From contig DAIOEK010000008.1 of NCBI GenBank assembly GCA_036746315.1, forward strand, positions 4,927-68,926: a stretch of DNA of 64,000 nt. The letters are read 5' to 3'. The stretch comes from DAIOEK01 sp036746315 (GTDB lineage Bacteria > Chloroflexota > Anaerolineae > Anaerolineales > Anaerolineaceae). Numbering within the stretch: the first letter of the stretch is position 1; every line of letters begins with the position of its first letter. This document shows, piece by piece, positions 50,981 through 60,121 of this stretch. The notes under the pieces are model-generated. The model was not told where the DNA came from and ran no database searches. It saw only the letters and a list, made by a program, of their open reading frames with translations. Position numbers and translations under genes: made by a program.

Positions 50981-52432
50981 ATGACCTTCCCGGCTGATAC
51001 AGTGGATTATTCAAAAAAATGGACTGTCATGACTGCGGTTGCCATGGGAATTTTCCTGGCGACAATTGACGGCAGTATTGTAAACATTGCCCTGCCCACC
51101 TTGCAGATCGACCTGCAAACCTCCTTCAGCATGGTTCAATGGGTTGTATTGGGCTATCTGCTGACGATTGCGGTGTTGCTGCTCAGCATCGGCAGATGGG
51201 CTGATATGGTCGGCAAAAAACGCATCTATACCGTCGGCTATGCCATTTTTACCACCGGTTCCCTGATATGCGGCATGTCCACATCGATTGGCATGTTAAT
51301 CGCAGCCCGCATATTCCAGGCAATTGGCGGTGCGATGATGATGGCGCTCGGCACAGCCATCATTACCGAAAATTTCCCGGCCAGTGAGCGGGGAATGGCG
51401 CTAGGTATCAGTGGATTGATGGTCTCGCTGGGCATCATTGCCGGACCTACGTTGGGGGGATTGATCCTGGGGTCATTCACGTGGCATTGGATCTTCTTCG
51501 TGAATCTCCCCATCGGGGTGATTGGCGCTTTTCTGGTGATCAAAAATGTTCCCGACATCATTCCCGGTATTCGGCAAAAATTTGACTTTCTCGGTGCTGG
51601 ATTATTGCTGGTCAGCCTGACCTGTTTCTTACTGGGCTTGACCATGGGTGAGGTTCGCGGCTATGGCGATCTGCTTGTTCTCGCCTTGCTGGTTGGATTT
51701 GCCGTGTTCCTGGGATTGTTCATTTTTGTGGAATCGCGTGTGGAACAACCGATGATAGACTTGGGGTTATTTCGCAGCGGTTTGTTCAGTGTAAATTTAA
51801 TTACCGGTTTTCTGACTTTCATCGGTACAGCCGGTTCAACGCTGTTGATGCCGTACTATCTCGAAAATGTGCGTGGATATACACCCCAGACCATTGGTTT
51901 GATGCTGGCGGTGGTCCCCTTGATTGTGGGAATTATTGCCCCCATTTCGGGGATGCTGTCTGACCGGTTGGGTACCCGTCCCCTAACTGTGATCGGTCTG
52001 GCGGTCATGGCGTGCGGTTATATCAGCGTCAGCACATTGACGATTGATACCAGCATCGGGGGTTATATCCTGCGTTTCATTCCCATGGGGCTGGGGATGG
52101 GCATTTTCCAATCTCCCAACAACAGTGCCATTATGAGCTCTGCACCGCGCAATCGGTTGGGGGTTGCCTCCGGGTTGCAGGCGCTCACCCGTACGCTGGG
52201 GCAGACAAGCGGAATTGCCATCCTGGGGGCAATTTGGACCAGCCTTGTGGTCTACCATTCGGGTGGCATTCATTATGGCGATAACTCTCTGGCGCCGGTG
52301 GAATTCCAGGTGCAGGCGTTGCAGGGCACATTGCAAATCGTTGCGGTTCTCCTTGCGGCAGGATTTTTGTTAAGCCTGTATGCCTGGTGGGTGGAACGTG
52401 GCCAAAAGGTGCCAACCGTTGCCGTTGAATAA
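50981..52432 (+). CDS. MFS transporter, DHA2 (EmrB/QacA) type
   Basis: 483 residues with fourteen hydrophobic helices. Motif A is seen as GRWADMVGKKRIYTVGY, motif D1-like start as FLATIDGSIVNIALPTLQID and motif C as LGIIAGPTLGGLILG. Typical proton-driven multidrug or metabolite exporter of the inner membrane. Divergent from the M24 gene with 69 bp between; followed by the FadR-like regulator 79 bp later, which might also control it. Confidence 0.93.
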   Translation: MTFPADTVDYSKKWTVMTAVAMGIFLATIDGSIVNIALPTLQIDLQTSFSMVQWVVLGYLLTIAVLLLSIGRWADMVGKKRIYTVGYAIFTTGSLICGMSTSIGMLIAARIFQAIGGAMMMALGTAIITENFPASERGMALGISGLMVSLGIIAGPTLGGLILGSFTWHWIFFVNLPIGVIGAFLVIKNVPDIIPGIRQKFDFLGAGLLLVSLTCFLLGLTMGEVRGYGDLLVLALLVGFAVFLGLFIFVESRVEQPMIDLGLFRSGLFSVNLITGFLTFIGTAGSTLLMPYYLENVRGYTPQTIGLMLAVVPLIVGIIAPISGMLSDRLGTRPLTVIGLAVMACGYISVSTLTIDTSIGGYILRFIPMGLGMGIFQSPNNSAIMSSAPRNRLGVASGLQALTRTLGQTSGIAILGAIWTSLVVYHSGGIHYGDNSLAPVEFQVQALQGTLQIVAVLLAAGFLLSLYAWWVERGQKVPTVAVE

Positions 52433-52445
52433 TCCGTGGTTGAAA

Positions 52446-52493
52446 TTGCCAGCATAATATTGCAAGCTGTTATACAATAACCTGGTCAGACCA
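52446..52493 (+). promoter_or_regulatory. promoter with FadR-type operator of the regulator gene
   Basis: TATACA at 52471-52476 is the best -10, with TTGCCA (52446-52451) a poorly spaced -35 candidate. The palindrome TGGTCAGACCA (52483-52493) covers the expected transcription start. The flanked form CCTGGTCAGACCACTT closely resembles E. coli FadR sites, whose core I recall as TGGT-N3-ACCA. Autorepression is the simple reading. Confidence 0.65.
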
Positions 52494-52511
52494 CTTCTTC
52501 AGGAGAGGAAT

Positions 52512-53192
52512 ATGGCCAGAGTAGATTCATCTCGACCAGCCGAACAGGCTGAACGACAATTGATCCAGGAAATCTTGAATGGCGTTTTCCCTGCGGATTC
52601 CGCACTTCCCCCCGAACGGGCGCTTGCGGGTATGCTGGGGGTTACCCGTCCCACGCTGCGCGAAGTGCTGCAGCGGATCAGTCGTGCCGGCTGGATCGAG
52701 ATTCACCACGGGAAGCCCACGCGGGTGCGGGATATTTTGCTGGAGGGTACACTGCCACTCTTGAGTGAAGCCGCCACCTATCAGCCGCCGGTGCCTGAAT
52801 TGACCGGTTCGTTACTGGAGATACGCTTGCTGGTCGCGCCCACATATACCCGTCAGGCGGTCGAGCATAAACCTGAAGCGGTTTTGTTGTTGACACAATC
52901 CTTTGCCGAACTTGCCGATGAAAAAACGGAAACAGCCCTGGCTGATTGGCACTTTCATCACGGGTTGGCAATTCTCTCCGGCAATCCTCTTTCGGGATTG
53001 ATACTGAACAGCCTGGAGCATTTTTGGTCGGCGGCGCTGGAATCCATTTATGAAAAACCTGCCGAAAGGCAAAAGCTGCGAACCGCCATCCGCATGGTGG
53101 GGAAAGCTGCCCGCGCTCAGGAGCCTGAAGTGGCAGAGGTGCTTATCCGCCGGATATTGCAGGAAACTTTCACCGATTGGCAGCAAACCTGA
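52512..53192 (+). CDS. FadR-like GntR-family regulator
   Basis: 226 residues, close in layout to E. coli FadR (239). The winged helix has LPPERALAGMLGVTRPTLRE and GWIEIHHGKPTRV, matching FadR's DNA-contact residues including HGKPT. The C-terminal ligand domain shares HHGLAILSGNPLSGLILNSL with FadR (GLAFASGNP-type segment) rather than the metal-binding FCD pattern. FadR binds long-chain acyl-CoA; ligand identity here is inferred. The neighbours are an MFS exporter and an FGGY kinase, not fatty-acid genes. Ribosome site AGGAGAGG. Confidence 0.9.
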   Translation: MARVDSSRPAEQAERQLIQEILNGVFPADSALPPERALAGMLGVTRPTLREVLQRISRAGWIEIHHGKPTRVRDILLEGTLPLLSEAATYQPPVPELTGSLLEIRLLVAPTYTRQAVEHKPEAVLLLTQSFAELADEKTETALADWHFHHGLAILSGNPLSGLILNSLEHFWSAALESIYEKPAERQKLRTAIRMVGKAARAQEPEVAEVLIRRILQETFTDWQQT

Positions 53193-53375
53193 GCTGGTTG
53201 CCGGTTTGATTGCCTGCGATTTTATTTTCGGCAGGGATCATGAAGCGATGAAGTAACCCGGTGCATGCAGCTACCTGCCGGTACCGGGCAGCAGATCAAC
53301 ATCGAAAACTCTTGCGGGAGCGCCATTCACCTCCCGATTGAATCAGGCAAACATCCGAGAAATCAGGAGCAGCAC

Positions 53376-54944
53376 ATGGATCAGGACAATCGCACCATTC
53401 TGGCAATCGATAACGGAACTCAAAGCGTTCGGGCGTTGATCTTTGACCTGCATGGTAATTTACTGGCAAAAAGCAGGGTGGCTATTCCACCCTATCAAAG
53501 CGAACAACCGGGTTGGTTCGAATTGGAGCCGGAATTGTTCTGGGAAAGTGTTTGTAAAGCCTGCCAACAACTCTGGCAGAATCCGGCGGTGGACCGGCAG
53601 TCGATCGCCGGAGTGGCGGTTACCACCCAGCGTTCCACGCTGATCAACCTGGATCAGGATGGGAAGCCATTGCGTCCGGCGATCTTGTGGATGGATAACC
53701 GGCGGACGTTCGGGTTGAAACCGGTTTCCGGCATGTGGGGGCTATTGTTCGCCCTTTCAGGAATGACCGAAACGGTGGCATATTTGCAGGCGGAGGCAGA
53801 GTGTAACTGGATCCGCACCCAACAGCCGCAGATATGGGAAAAGACACACAAGTATTTGCTGCTTTCCGGGTATCTTACCTACCGGCTGACGGACCGGCTG
53901 GCGGATTCGGTGGGTTGCCAGGTGGCGTTTATCCCCTTCGATTATAAAAACCTGAAATGGGCGGGAAAAAGCGATTGGAAGTGGCAGGCGGTGCCCATGA
54001 CAGAAAAGATATTGCCCGATCTGGTTCCCCCCGGAGGGGTCATCGGAACCATTACCGCCAAAGCCTCCGAGGCAACGGGTATTCCGGTTGGTTTGCCGCT
54101 GGTGGCTGCGGCAGCGGATAAAGCCTGCGAGGTGATCGGATCCGGCTGTCTTGACCCGCATATTGCCTGCATCAGCTACGGCACTTCCGCCACCATCAAT
54201 ACCACCCACCGCAAATATACTGAAGTGATTCCCCTCATTCCGCCCTACCCCGCAGCCGTCCCCGATGCTTACAGCCTGGAAATCCAGATTTATCGTGGTT
54301 ATTGGATGGTGAGCTGGTTCAAGCAGGAGTTCGGTGCCTTGGAGCAGGAAATCGCCCACGATAGGGGGGTGGACCCTGAAGTGATCTTTGAAGAAAATGT
54401 GAAGCAAATTCCACCCGGTTCACTGGGATTGGTGCTGCAACCATACTGGTCGCCTGGGCTTAAGGTACCCGGACCGGAAGCCAAAGGAGCCGTGATCGGG
54501 TTTGGCGATGTGCATCAGCGGGCGCATCTTTACCGGGCTATCCAGGAAGGTCTGGCTTACGCACTGCGGGATGGGGCGGAAAAGACCGAAAAACGAAGCG
54601 GGGTCAAAATCCAGCAGATTCGCGTTGCGGGGGGTGGCAGCCAGAGCGAGGTGGCCATGCAGCTCACGGCAGATATTTTCGGCATGCCCGCAGCCAGGCC
54701 ACACGTGTATGAAGCCTCCGGTCTGGGGGCGGCGATCGATGCGGCGGTGGGATTAGGGCTGCATTCCTCTTTTGAATCGGCGGTCGCAGAAATGACGCGC
54801 ATCGGGAAGGTGTACGAACCCCAGGCAGATGCGCAAGCTGTATATGACGCACTTTATCGCAAGGTATATGCAAAGATGTACAGTCGATTGAAACCACTTT
54901 ACGAGGAAATTCGCAAAATTACCGGTTATCCGCCCGGCTATTGA
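53376..54944 (+). CDS. FGGY-family carbohydrate kinase
   Basis: About 522 residues from ATG 53376 (CAGGAGCAG upstream). N-terminal phosphate motif ILAIDNGTQSVRALIFD, TQRSTLINLDQDG, the Asp of WMDNRR, and C-terminal VAGGGSQSEVAMQLTADIFG with the adenosine-binding pattern. Phosphorylates a sugar or polyol. Sequence style is between xylulokinase and glycerol kinase, so the substrate is open (for example a pentulose). It follows the FadR-like gene by 183 bp; its stop abuts the stop of the convergent MutL-like gene with no gap. Confidence 0.9.
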   Translation: MDQDNRTILAIDNGTQSVRALIFDLHGNLLAKSRVAIPPYQSEQPGWFELEPELFWESVCKACQQLWQNPAVDRQSIAGVAVTTQRSTLINLDQDGKPLRPAILWMDNRRTFGLKPVSGMWGLLFALSGMTETVAYLQAEAECNWIRTQQPQIWEKTHKYLLLSGYLTYRLTDRLADSVGCQVAFIPFDYKNLKWAGKSDWKWQAVPMTEKILPDLVPPGGVIGTITAKASEATGIPVGLPLVAAAADKACEVIGSGCLDPHIACISYGTSATINTTHRKYTEVIPLIPPYPAAVPDAYSLEIQIYRGYWMVSWFKQEFGALEQEIAHDRGVDPEVIFEENVKQIPPGSLGLVLQPYWSPGLKVPGPEAKGAVIGFGDVHQRAHLYRAIQEGLAYALRDGAEKTEKRSGVKIQQIRVAGGGSQSEVAMQLTADIFGMPAARPHVYEASGLGAAIDAAVGLGLHSSFESAVAEMTRIGKVYEPQADAQAVYDALYRKVYAKMYSRLKPLYEEIRKITGYPPGY

Positions 54945-56696
54945 TCAATTACCCAGGATCGTCATCCACTGGCGCAGTATCTCCTGGCGCGCCACGATCT
55001 CGGTCGGCATGTTCAGGGGGCGTCCGCGTGCATCGATCACAATCCCCAAGGCACCAGCGGTGACTTTATATCCGCCGGACTTGCTGCCCGACAACCCCGA
55101 TTGGTCCTTTTCATGGATGTCGATAAACAATTGGGCGCTCTCGCCCTGCGCCAGGGGGATCACCGTCAAGGTACCCTGCTGAACTTCCATATCAATTTCC
55201 TGCTGGTCTTCGGTGATCACATGGATGGTCATGATGGTTGTTCCGGGGCGTTTCTGGCTGATGGGGGCGATCAATGCGCACAGGTTGAAGAGCATGCCGG
55301 TTTCCAGCACTTCCACCGGGAGGGCTGGCGTTAATGACCCGGCGGAACCCAGCACCGGCAGCAGATGGTTTTGGTCGAGCACGATGGTGGTCAAGCCGGT
55401 CGGCTGCAACCCGTCGAGGATCATCAACAGGCTTGAGGCCAGCGTCGGGGTGGAGGTGAGGGTGGTGCCGCTGATCAGGATCGGTTCAAAGCCGGGGGCG
55501 AGACCGTTGCGATATCCGAAATTCAACCCCGGGTAGGATGCGGCAAACTGGCTGACTGCATTGCGCAGACGATAGCGGGCAAAGGAATACTCGATAGCCA
55601 GGTCTTCCTGGGTGGTGGGGATGGTAGCCGGGTAAATGACTTTGTTGACCAGGTAATCGCGGATGTATTCTTCCGAGAGGTTGTAACCGATCCAACCCAG
55701 CAGATCCTGGATGGGAATTTGATACATGGCTTCCAACGGATTGAGCTTATCGTTGCCCGGTTGGCAGACACGTAAATTCAGCCTGCCGCCCTTTGCCAGT
55801 GCAATCGTGGTTTGCGATGCGCCCATATCTATGCCAAGCACACCCCGTGGACTCTGGTATATTTTGCCCAGAAAGCGGATCATCCTGCCGAAGGAAGATG
55901 CGGTTGGCATCAGCCTGCCGCCTACCAGATTGTTTAAATCCGCAGCGCCCATCACCTGGCGGAACCGCAGACGTTCCATAATCTCCACAAAGGCAGCCTG
56001 TGCCGGGTCCAGGACTTCGATTTCCGGCTGCGGACGGATGTTTGGCGCGATGGTGAGTGGAACACTTGCCTCGAGCACGCCCTTGATATCTCCGCGGATG
56101 AATTGATTGCCGGTGAAGAGTACCTCGGGACGTTTTTCAGGCGGCAGCAGGCTGCAACTGAGCCCCAGGGTGGTCAGCACCCGGCGCATTGCCCGACGGG
56201 CGCCATCTTCGGTGCCGCCCGCCAGGATGATCGCATCAGGCATAATGCGTAAAATGGCATCGATTTGCTCATCCATCGACCTCGCATCGTTGATGCTTAC
56301 CCGGTCGAGAATGCGGGTGTAACCGGTTTTGGCAAGGTGTTCGGCGCTGATCACCGATACATCGCCCAGCAAACCGGCACAGACGACTTTGATGGTCGGA
56401 CCGGCGGAAAGAGTGGCGGTAAGCGCATCCACGCCCTGCCCGCCGGGAAGGGATGGAATAATGAACCTGCCGTCGGGACCTAAAACTTGATGCCCGGTAA
56501 TTTCCTCCAATTGCTGGATGGCAAAAACAATGCCCTCCCCGATATCGTGAACCGGATACTCAGCCGTGGTACGGGCAACGCCCTGTGCAATAAAACGGTA
56601 ACTGTCACCGGCGATCTCGAATAGATAGGCACGGGTATGTACCGAACCTACGTCGATTGCCAGAACAGCGTCGAATTCAGGGTTTTTCGTTGCCAT
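54945..56696 (-). CDS. MutL/GlmL-like ASKHA ATPase
   Basis: 583 residues. Two actin-like nucleotide motifs are visible: VLAIDVGSVHTRAYLFE at the start and GVLGIDMGASQTTIALAKG near 290, with the glycine-rich DAIILAGGTEDGARRAM between. The overall arrangement matches the MutL/GlmL family, which accompanies glutamate mutase and may act as its chaperone. There is no mutase gene in the window. Instead the gene ends a six-gene operon of membrane proteins, suggesting an ATPase that serves a membrane complex (inference). 5 bp downstream of the previous gene. Confidence 0.85.
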   Translation of the reverse strand: MATKNPEFDAVLAIDVGSVHTRAYLFEIAGDSYRFIAQGVARTTAEYPVHDIGEGIVFAIQQLEEITGHQVLGPDGRFIIPSLPGGQGVDALTATLSAGPTIKVVCAGLLGDVSVISAEHLAKTGYTRILDRVSINDARSMDEQIDAILRIMPDAIILAGGTEDGARRAMRRVLTTLGLSCSLLPPEKRPEVLFTGNQFIRGDIKGVLEASVPLTIAPNIRPQPEIEVLDPAQAAFVEIMERLRFRQVMGAADLNNLVGGRLMPTASSFGRMIRFLGKIYQSPRGVLGIDMGASQTTIALAKGGRLNLRVCQPGNDKLNPLEAMYQIPIQDLLGWIGYNLSEEYIRDYLVNKVIYPATIPTTQEDLAIEYSFARYRLRNAVSQFAASYPGLNFGYRNGLAPGFEPILISGTTLTSTPTLASSLLMILDGLQPTGLTTIVLDQNHLLPVLGSAGSLTPALPVEVLETGMLFNLCALIAPISQKRPGTTIMTIHVITEDQQEIDMEVQQGTLTVIPLAQGESAQLFIDIHEKDQSGLSGSKSGGYKVTAGALGIVIDARGRPLNMPTEIVARQEILRQWMTILGN

Positions 56697-56701
56697 GATG
56701 T

Positions 56702-57370
56702 TTACCTGAAAAGAATGCTCCCAAGTTGGAAATAGGTGATTACCCGTTCAGAGAGTGCGGTCATGGCGGTGACGTATACCCCGGCAAAAACAGCGCCCAG
56801 GGTGATGAGAATGAATATCTGCCCGATCCGGGCGCTCCATTCGATCCACGCCGGACGGTGCAGCGGTTTGCCAATATCCAAACGCGCACCAAAGTAAAAA
56901 TACAACAAGGTGGAAACTGTCGCGAAGAGAATAAAAGCAGCTTCCAGTTTTTCGCCGATGGTATAACCCTCTCCAAAGGGAAGCATGGCTGCCATACTCT
57001 GTGGCAGCAGGGTTCCCAATACAATACCGCCCACCGTCAGGGCAGCGCCGGCTCCCAGTAAAAATGCGCTGGGAATGTTTCCTGCGCTGGCAGTTTGGGA
57101 TGAAGATTTAAACAATAGCAGAATTGCCAACACCAGCGGGATCATGGTGATCACCATTTGGGTGGCATTCCCGTTGATGAAGGGCAGCACCAGGCGCGGG
57201 TACAGTACCTGGTAGAGGATGACCACGGTTACAATGCCTGTGGAAACACCGATGAACAGGTGAATGGCAAAACGGAAGAGCGGATTATCTCCGATCAGGT
57301 AGCTGAATACCATGATGGAAAGCAGAAATCCAATGATCCCCCAGATGATGTCGCTGGTCGGCATGTTCAT
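56702..57370 (-). CDS. six- to seven-helix membrane protein of the MutL-like operon
   Basis: About 223 residues from ATG 57370, in an ATGA overlap with the preceding stop; a second ATG is two codons later. Helices include IIWGIIGFLLSIMVFSYLIG, FAIHLFIGVSTGIVTVVILY and GQIFILITLGAVFAGVYVTA. No family recognised. Proteins of this type occur beside MutL-like ASKHA genes in Chloroflexota, from general memory. Likely a membrane subunit of the same complex. Confidence 0.75.
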   Translation of the reverse strand: MNMPTSDIIWGIIGFLLSIMVFSYLIGDNPLFRFAIHLFIGVSTGIVTVVILYQVLYPRLVLPFINGNATQMVITMIPLVLAILLLFKSSSQTASAGNIPSAFLLGAGAALTVGGIVLGTLLPQSMAAMLPFGEGYTIGEKLEAAFILFATVSTLLYFYFGARLDIGKPLHRPAWIEWSARIGQIFILITLGAVFAGVYVTAMTALSERVITYFQLGSILFR

Positions 57371-59505
57371 GCGGATTTCTTCCTTCTGGCTTGCAGTATC
57401 CACTGCCCGGTGTAATTCAGCGCACCACCCAGTAATATCATCAGAATGGCGGTGGTCAGCCCGGTATGATAAACATTCCATTGTCCCCATGCCACGCCGG
57501 GCTGCTGGAAGATGCGTTCATAGAGCGCTCCCCCATACTCTCCGGCTGCCAATCCCTGTAATTGTCCGGAGCGGACATAGGGGCGGAGCAATGGAACTGC
57601 CTGGGCGCTCACCACTGCCCACAGGGCAGGTTGTCCATTTTCGATTTGCAATTGTTCGAGCCACGTTCTCACCGTATCCGGCTGGTCAGATAGGATCAGC
57701 AGCGCTTTGAAGTCCGTGAGCCTGGTTTGCTCGGTCAGCGCCGGGAAGGTGGAGGATTTCACCAGATCAGGCGTCACCGGAATGGCTTTCACCAGACCCT
57801 GATTTAACAATTGGATGCCTGCCTGTCCGCCAGGGAGATAACCGAGAACATGGAAAGATTCACCGCTTTGATAAGGCTCATGTGCCGGGCGCGGATAGCG
57901 ATTCAACCCGGAAAGCATTTTCATTGCCAGGGATGACCCGGCCGGGTTGGTTGAGATGATATACAGATCCGCCTGTTTAACCATCAGGTGGTTCAATACC
58001 GGACTGGCGGCGGCTTCAAGTTCTCCGGCATATGCAGGTTCATAATCCATGGCGATGAGCACTTTATCACCCGGCTGTAATGAACCGATTGCCTGGAATA
58101 ACTGAACAGTCTCTTTGGGCAGGGATGCTGGCAGGTATTCTGGCTTCAACCCGCGAAGGATGGCAAAGACCAGAATGAGCGACATCAAAGCTGCCAATAC
58201 CCAGCGTACCGTTCCGGCTGCCCGCGCCCGCCGGTAGCCGGGGACTTTTGCTTCGGTTTGTTCCAGTGAAACGACCTCTTTGAACACAGCCATGTGTTCT
58301 TCCCGTTTCTTTCTGGCATCCAAACCGACACGATAATCTTTCACCCGGGTGTAGGTGGGGATGGTGGATTCGCCCGACAGTGTACCTTTGATCCCTGCCA
58401 GCGGACCGTTCTCCTCTGTGTGCCTATCCGCTTCACCGGCGCTGCTTTTTGCCTGACCGGGAATTTCGGTTGGGCGCATTGCCCGTACCCAGCCAGGGAT
58501 CGCCCCCGGCTGCACCATGCCATCCGGCGTCGCTTCATGCTGGCTGGCATCCACCGCCGACATGGAGGTGGCTTCAGCTTCGTTTTCGCCCAGAATGCTG
58601 GACAACCAGTTCGGTATTTCGCGGCTGGGGATTTTGTCACGCGGCTCGTCTTGCATCTGAAGCAGTTCTTCCTCCGGAGGGAGGATGTCTTCAGAAAACA
58701 ACGAAGCGTCAATCGCCGGAATGCTGTTGCGCAGGGCTTCGGGTATGGGATGCTCCGGCTCAGCTTCCTGCTTGGGTTTTAGTTCCGCGCTTTCGGAGAC
58801 GGGCAGTTCCACGGAGGGCAAATCCAGAATATCCGCTTCGGACTCAAAAAATGGCGGGGTCAATTCCTGGGAAGCAGATTCGGCAGATTGAACTGGCAGG
58901 GTAATTTCGGGCGTCGCGGCGTCTTTATCCGCACTCTCTTCCAGCGGAGAAACCGGCATTTCGGGTTCCGGGAGTTCTTCAACAATATCGCTTAACGGGG
59001 CTTCTGTTTTTGCCCATCCCGGCAAGCCTTCAGGGGGAGGTTTCAATTCTTCGGTTTGCTTGCGAAGTTTATTGAGCCAGTCGTCGCCAGTCTCGGTGCT
59101 TTCAGGTAGAGCTACGCCGGTTTCAGCGTTGATCCGCGCCCGGATTGTTTCAAGCCATTCGGGGGTGGGAGCATCCGCTTCGCGCTGCAGCGGTTCAGCA
59201 GGCGGCGGCTGGTCTTCTGAACGCAGCATGCTTAGCCACTGATCAGGGTCTTGCGCTTCTGCTTCCTTTTCCACAGCTTCCACCGAACCAAACCGGTTGA
59301 AGTAATCTTCCCCCAGTTCCCTGGCATCTTCTTCCTTCTTCTTCCGCAGGTTCTCCAGCCATTCCTCTGACCCATCTTCAGGCGGTGTCTCTTCTTCTTT
59401 CGGAATTTGCGGGGGGATATAGGTAACCAGCGGTGCATCACAGAACTGGCAAATATATGCCTCATCTGTATTTGCTCTTCCGCATTTCGGACAGGTTACC
59501 GTCAT
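57367..59505 (-). CDS. zinc-ribbon protein with long disordered region and outer domain
   Basis: About 712 residues from ATG 59505. N-terminal zinc ribbon (VTCPKCGRANTDEAYICQFC), then about 350 residues rich in Glu, Pro and Ser with repeated short helices of the form EWLENLRKKKEED / QWLSMLRSEDQPP / EWLETIRARINAE / DWLNKLRKQTEEL / NWLSSILGENEA. A membrane helix near 440-460 (VRWVLAALMSLILVFAILRG) leads to an alpha/beta outer domain (DKVLIAMDYEPAYAGELEAA), and a final helix near 680-700. The repeated W-L-x-x-L motif may dock several copies of a partner. Confidence 0.82.
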   Translation of the reverse strand: MTVTCPKCGRANTDEAYICQFCDAPLVTYIPPQIPKEEETPPEDGSEEWLENLRKKKEEDARELGEDYFNRFGSVEAVEKEAEAQDPDQWLSMLRSEDQPPPAEPLQREADAPTPEWLETIRARINAETGVALPESTETGDDWLNKLRKQTEELKPPPEGLPGWAKTEAPLSDIVEELPEPEMPVSPLEESADKDAATPEITLPVQSAESASQELTPPFFESEADILDLPSVELPVSESAELKPKQEAEPEHPIPEALRNSIPAIDASLFSEDILPPEEELLQMQDEPRDKIPSREIPNWLSSILGENEAEATSMSAVDASQHEATPDGMVQPGAIPGWVRAMRPTEIPGQAKSSAGEADRHTEENGPLAGIKGTLSGESTIPTYTRVKDYRVGLDARKKREEHMAVFKEVVSLEQTEAKVPGYRRARAAGTVRWVLAALMSLILVFAILRGLKPEYLPASLPKETVQLFQAIGSLQPGDKVLIAMDYEPAYAGELEAAASPVLNHLMVKQADLYIISTNPAGSSLAMKMLSGLNRYPRPAHEPYQSGESFHVLGYLPGGQAGIQLLNQGLVKAIPVTPDLVKSSTFPALTEQTRLTDFKALLILSDQPDTVRTWLEQLQIENGQPALWAVVSAQAVPLLRPYVRSGQLQGLAAGEYGGALYERIFQQPGVAWGQWNVYHTGLTTAILMILLGGALNYTGQWILQARRKKSA

Positions 59506-59506
59506 A

Positions 59507-60121
59507 TTATTTCCCTGCGGGAATATCCTTCCCAATCAAAACACGCAGTCCGGTTGTCAGTGCGCCGAGACCAATTCCTAACAGCATTCCCCGCGCCCCG
59601 CCGATTTGCAGGGTGTTCAAGAAGGAAGCCACAGATTGCATCACCTTGCTGCTTTGGAAGGGTATGAAACCGGTGGCTGCCCAGATAAATACCAGTACCG
59701 CTGCGATGAAGAGCAGTGAAGCTTTGTTCATACCGGGGCGGATCGCCCGAACCATGGCGGCAGCCAGGGTGATGCTCAGTAATGCCAGCAGGCTGGCTTC
59801 AACGGGAAATTGGATGGATGCCACCAGCTGGGTAAAGATTGGATGGGATGGTTTGAAAAGCAGTCCGAACACGGTCGTCCCGCCAAAGGCAACGATCAAC
59901 ACGACACTGTTGAACCAATCCGGTTTTTCATCTCGCACTTTCTGGCTGTGGACGGTAATCAAGTTGATCACTCCCACCAGGGTGGCAATGCCAGCCAGGG
60001 TGATGGCAATGTCGAGCAGAATGGATCGTACCTGCTGAAAAGGTGGAGAGGCAACGAAATAACCGGCAAGAATGATGATGCCGGAAAGAATAACAATTGC
60101 CCAGGGCAGGATTCTCTTCAC
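59507..60121 (-). CDS. six-helix membrane protein of the MutL-like operon
   Basis: 204 residues, hydrophobic nearly throughout: ILPWAIVILSGIIILAGYFV, LDIAITLAGIATLVGVINLI, WFNSVVLIVAFGGTTVFGLL, ASLLALLSITLAAAMVRAIR, then two more helices. The C-terminal TGLRVLIGKDIPAGK is cytoplasmic. No family named. Overlaps the upstream gene by 4 bp and leaves only 1 bp before the zinc-ribbon gene. Confidence 0.75.
   Translation of the reverse strand: MKRILPWAIVILSGIIILAGYFVASPPFQQVRSILLDIAITLAGIATLVGVINLITVHSQKVRDEKPDWFNSVVLIVAFGGTTVFGLLFKPSHPIFTQLVASIQFPVEASLLALLSITLAAAMVRAIRPGMNKASLLFIAAVLVFIWAATGFIPFQSSKVMQSVASFLNTLQIGGARGMLLGIGLGALTTGLRVLIGKDIPAGK

Noticed and set aside
54945..56696. Assignment of the MutL-like protein to DNA mismatch repair MutL
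   Set aside because: The sequence has ASKHA-type phosphate motifs and none of the GHKL motifs of mismatch-repair MutL.
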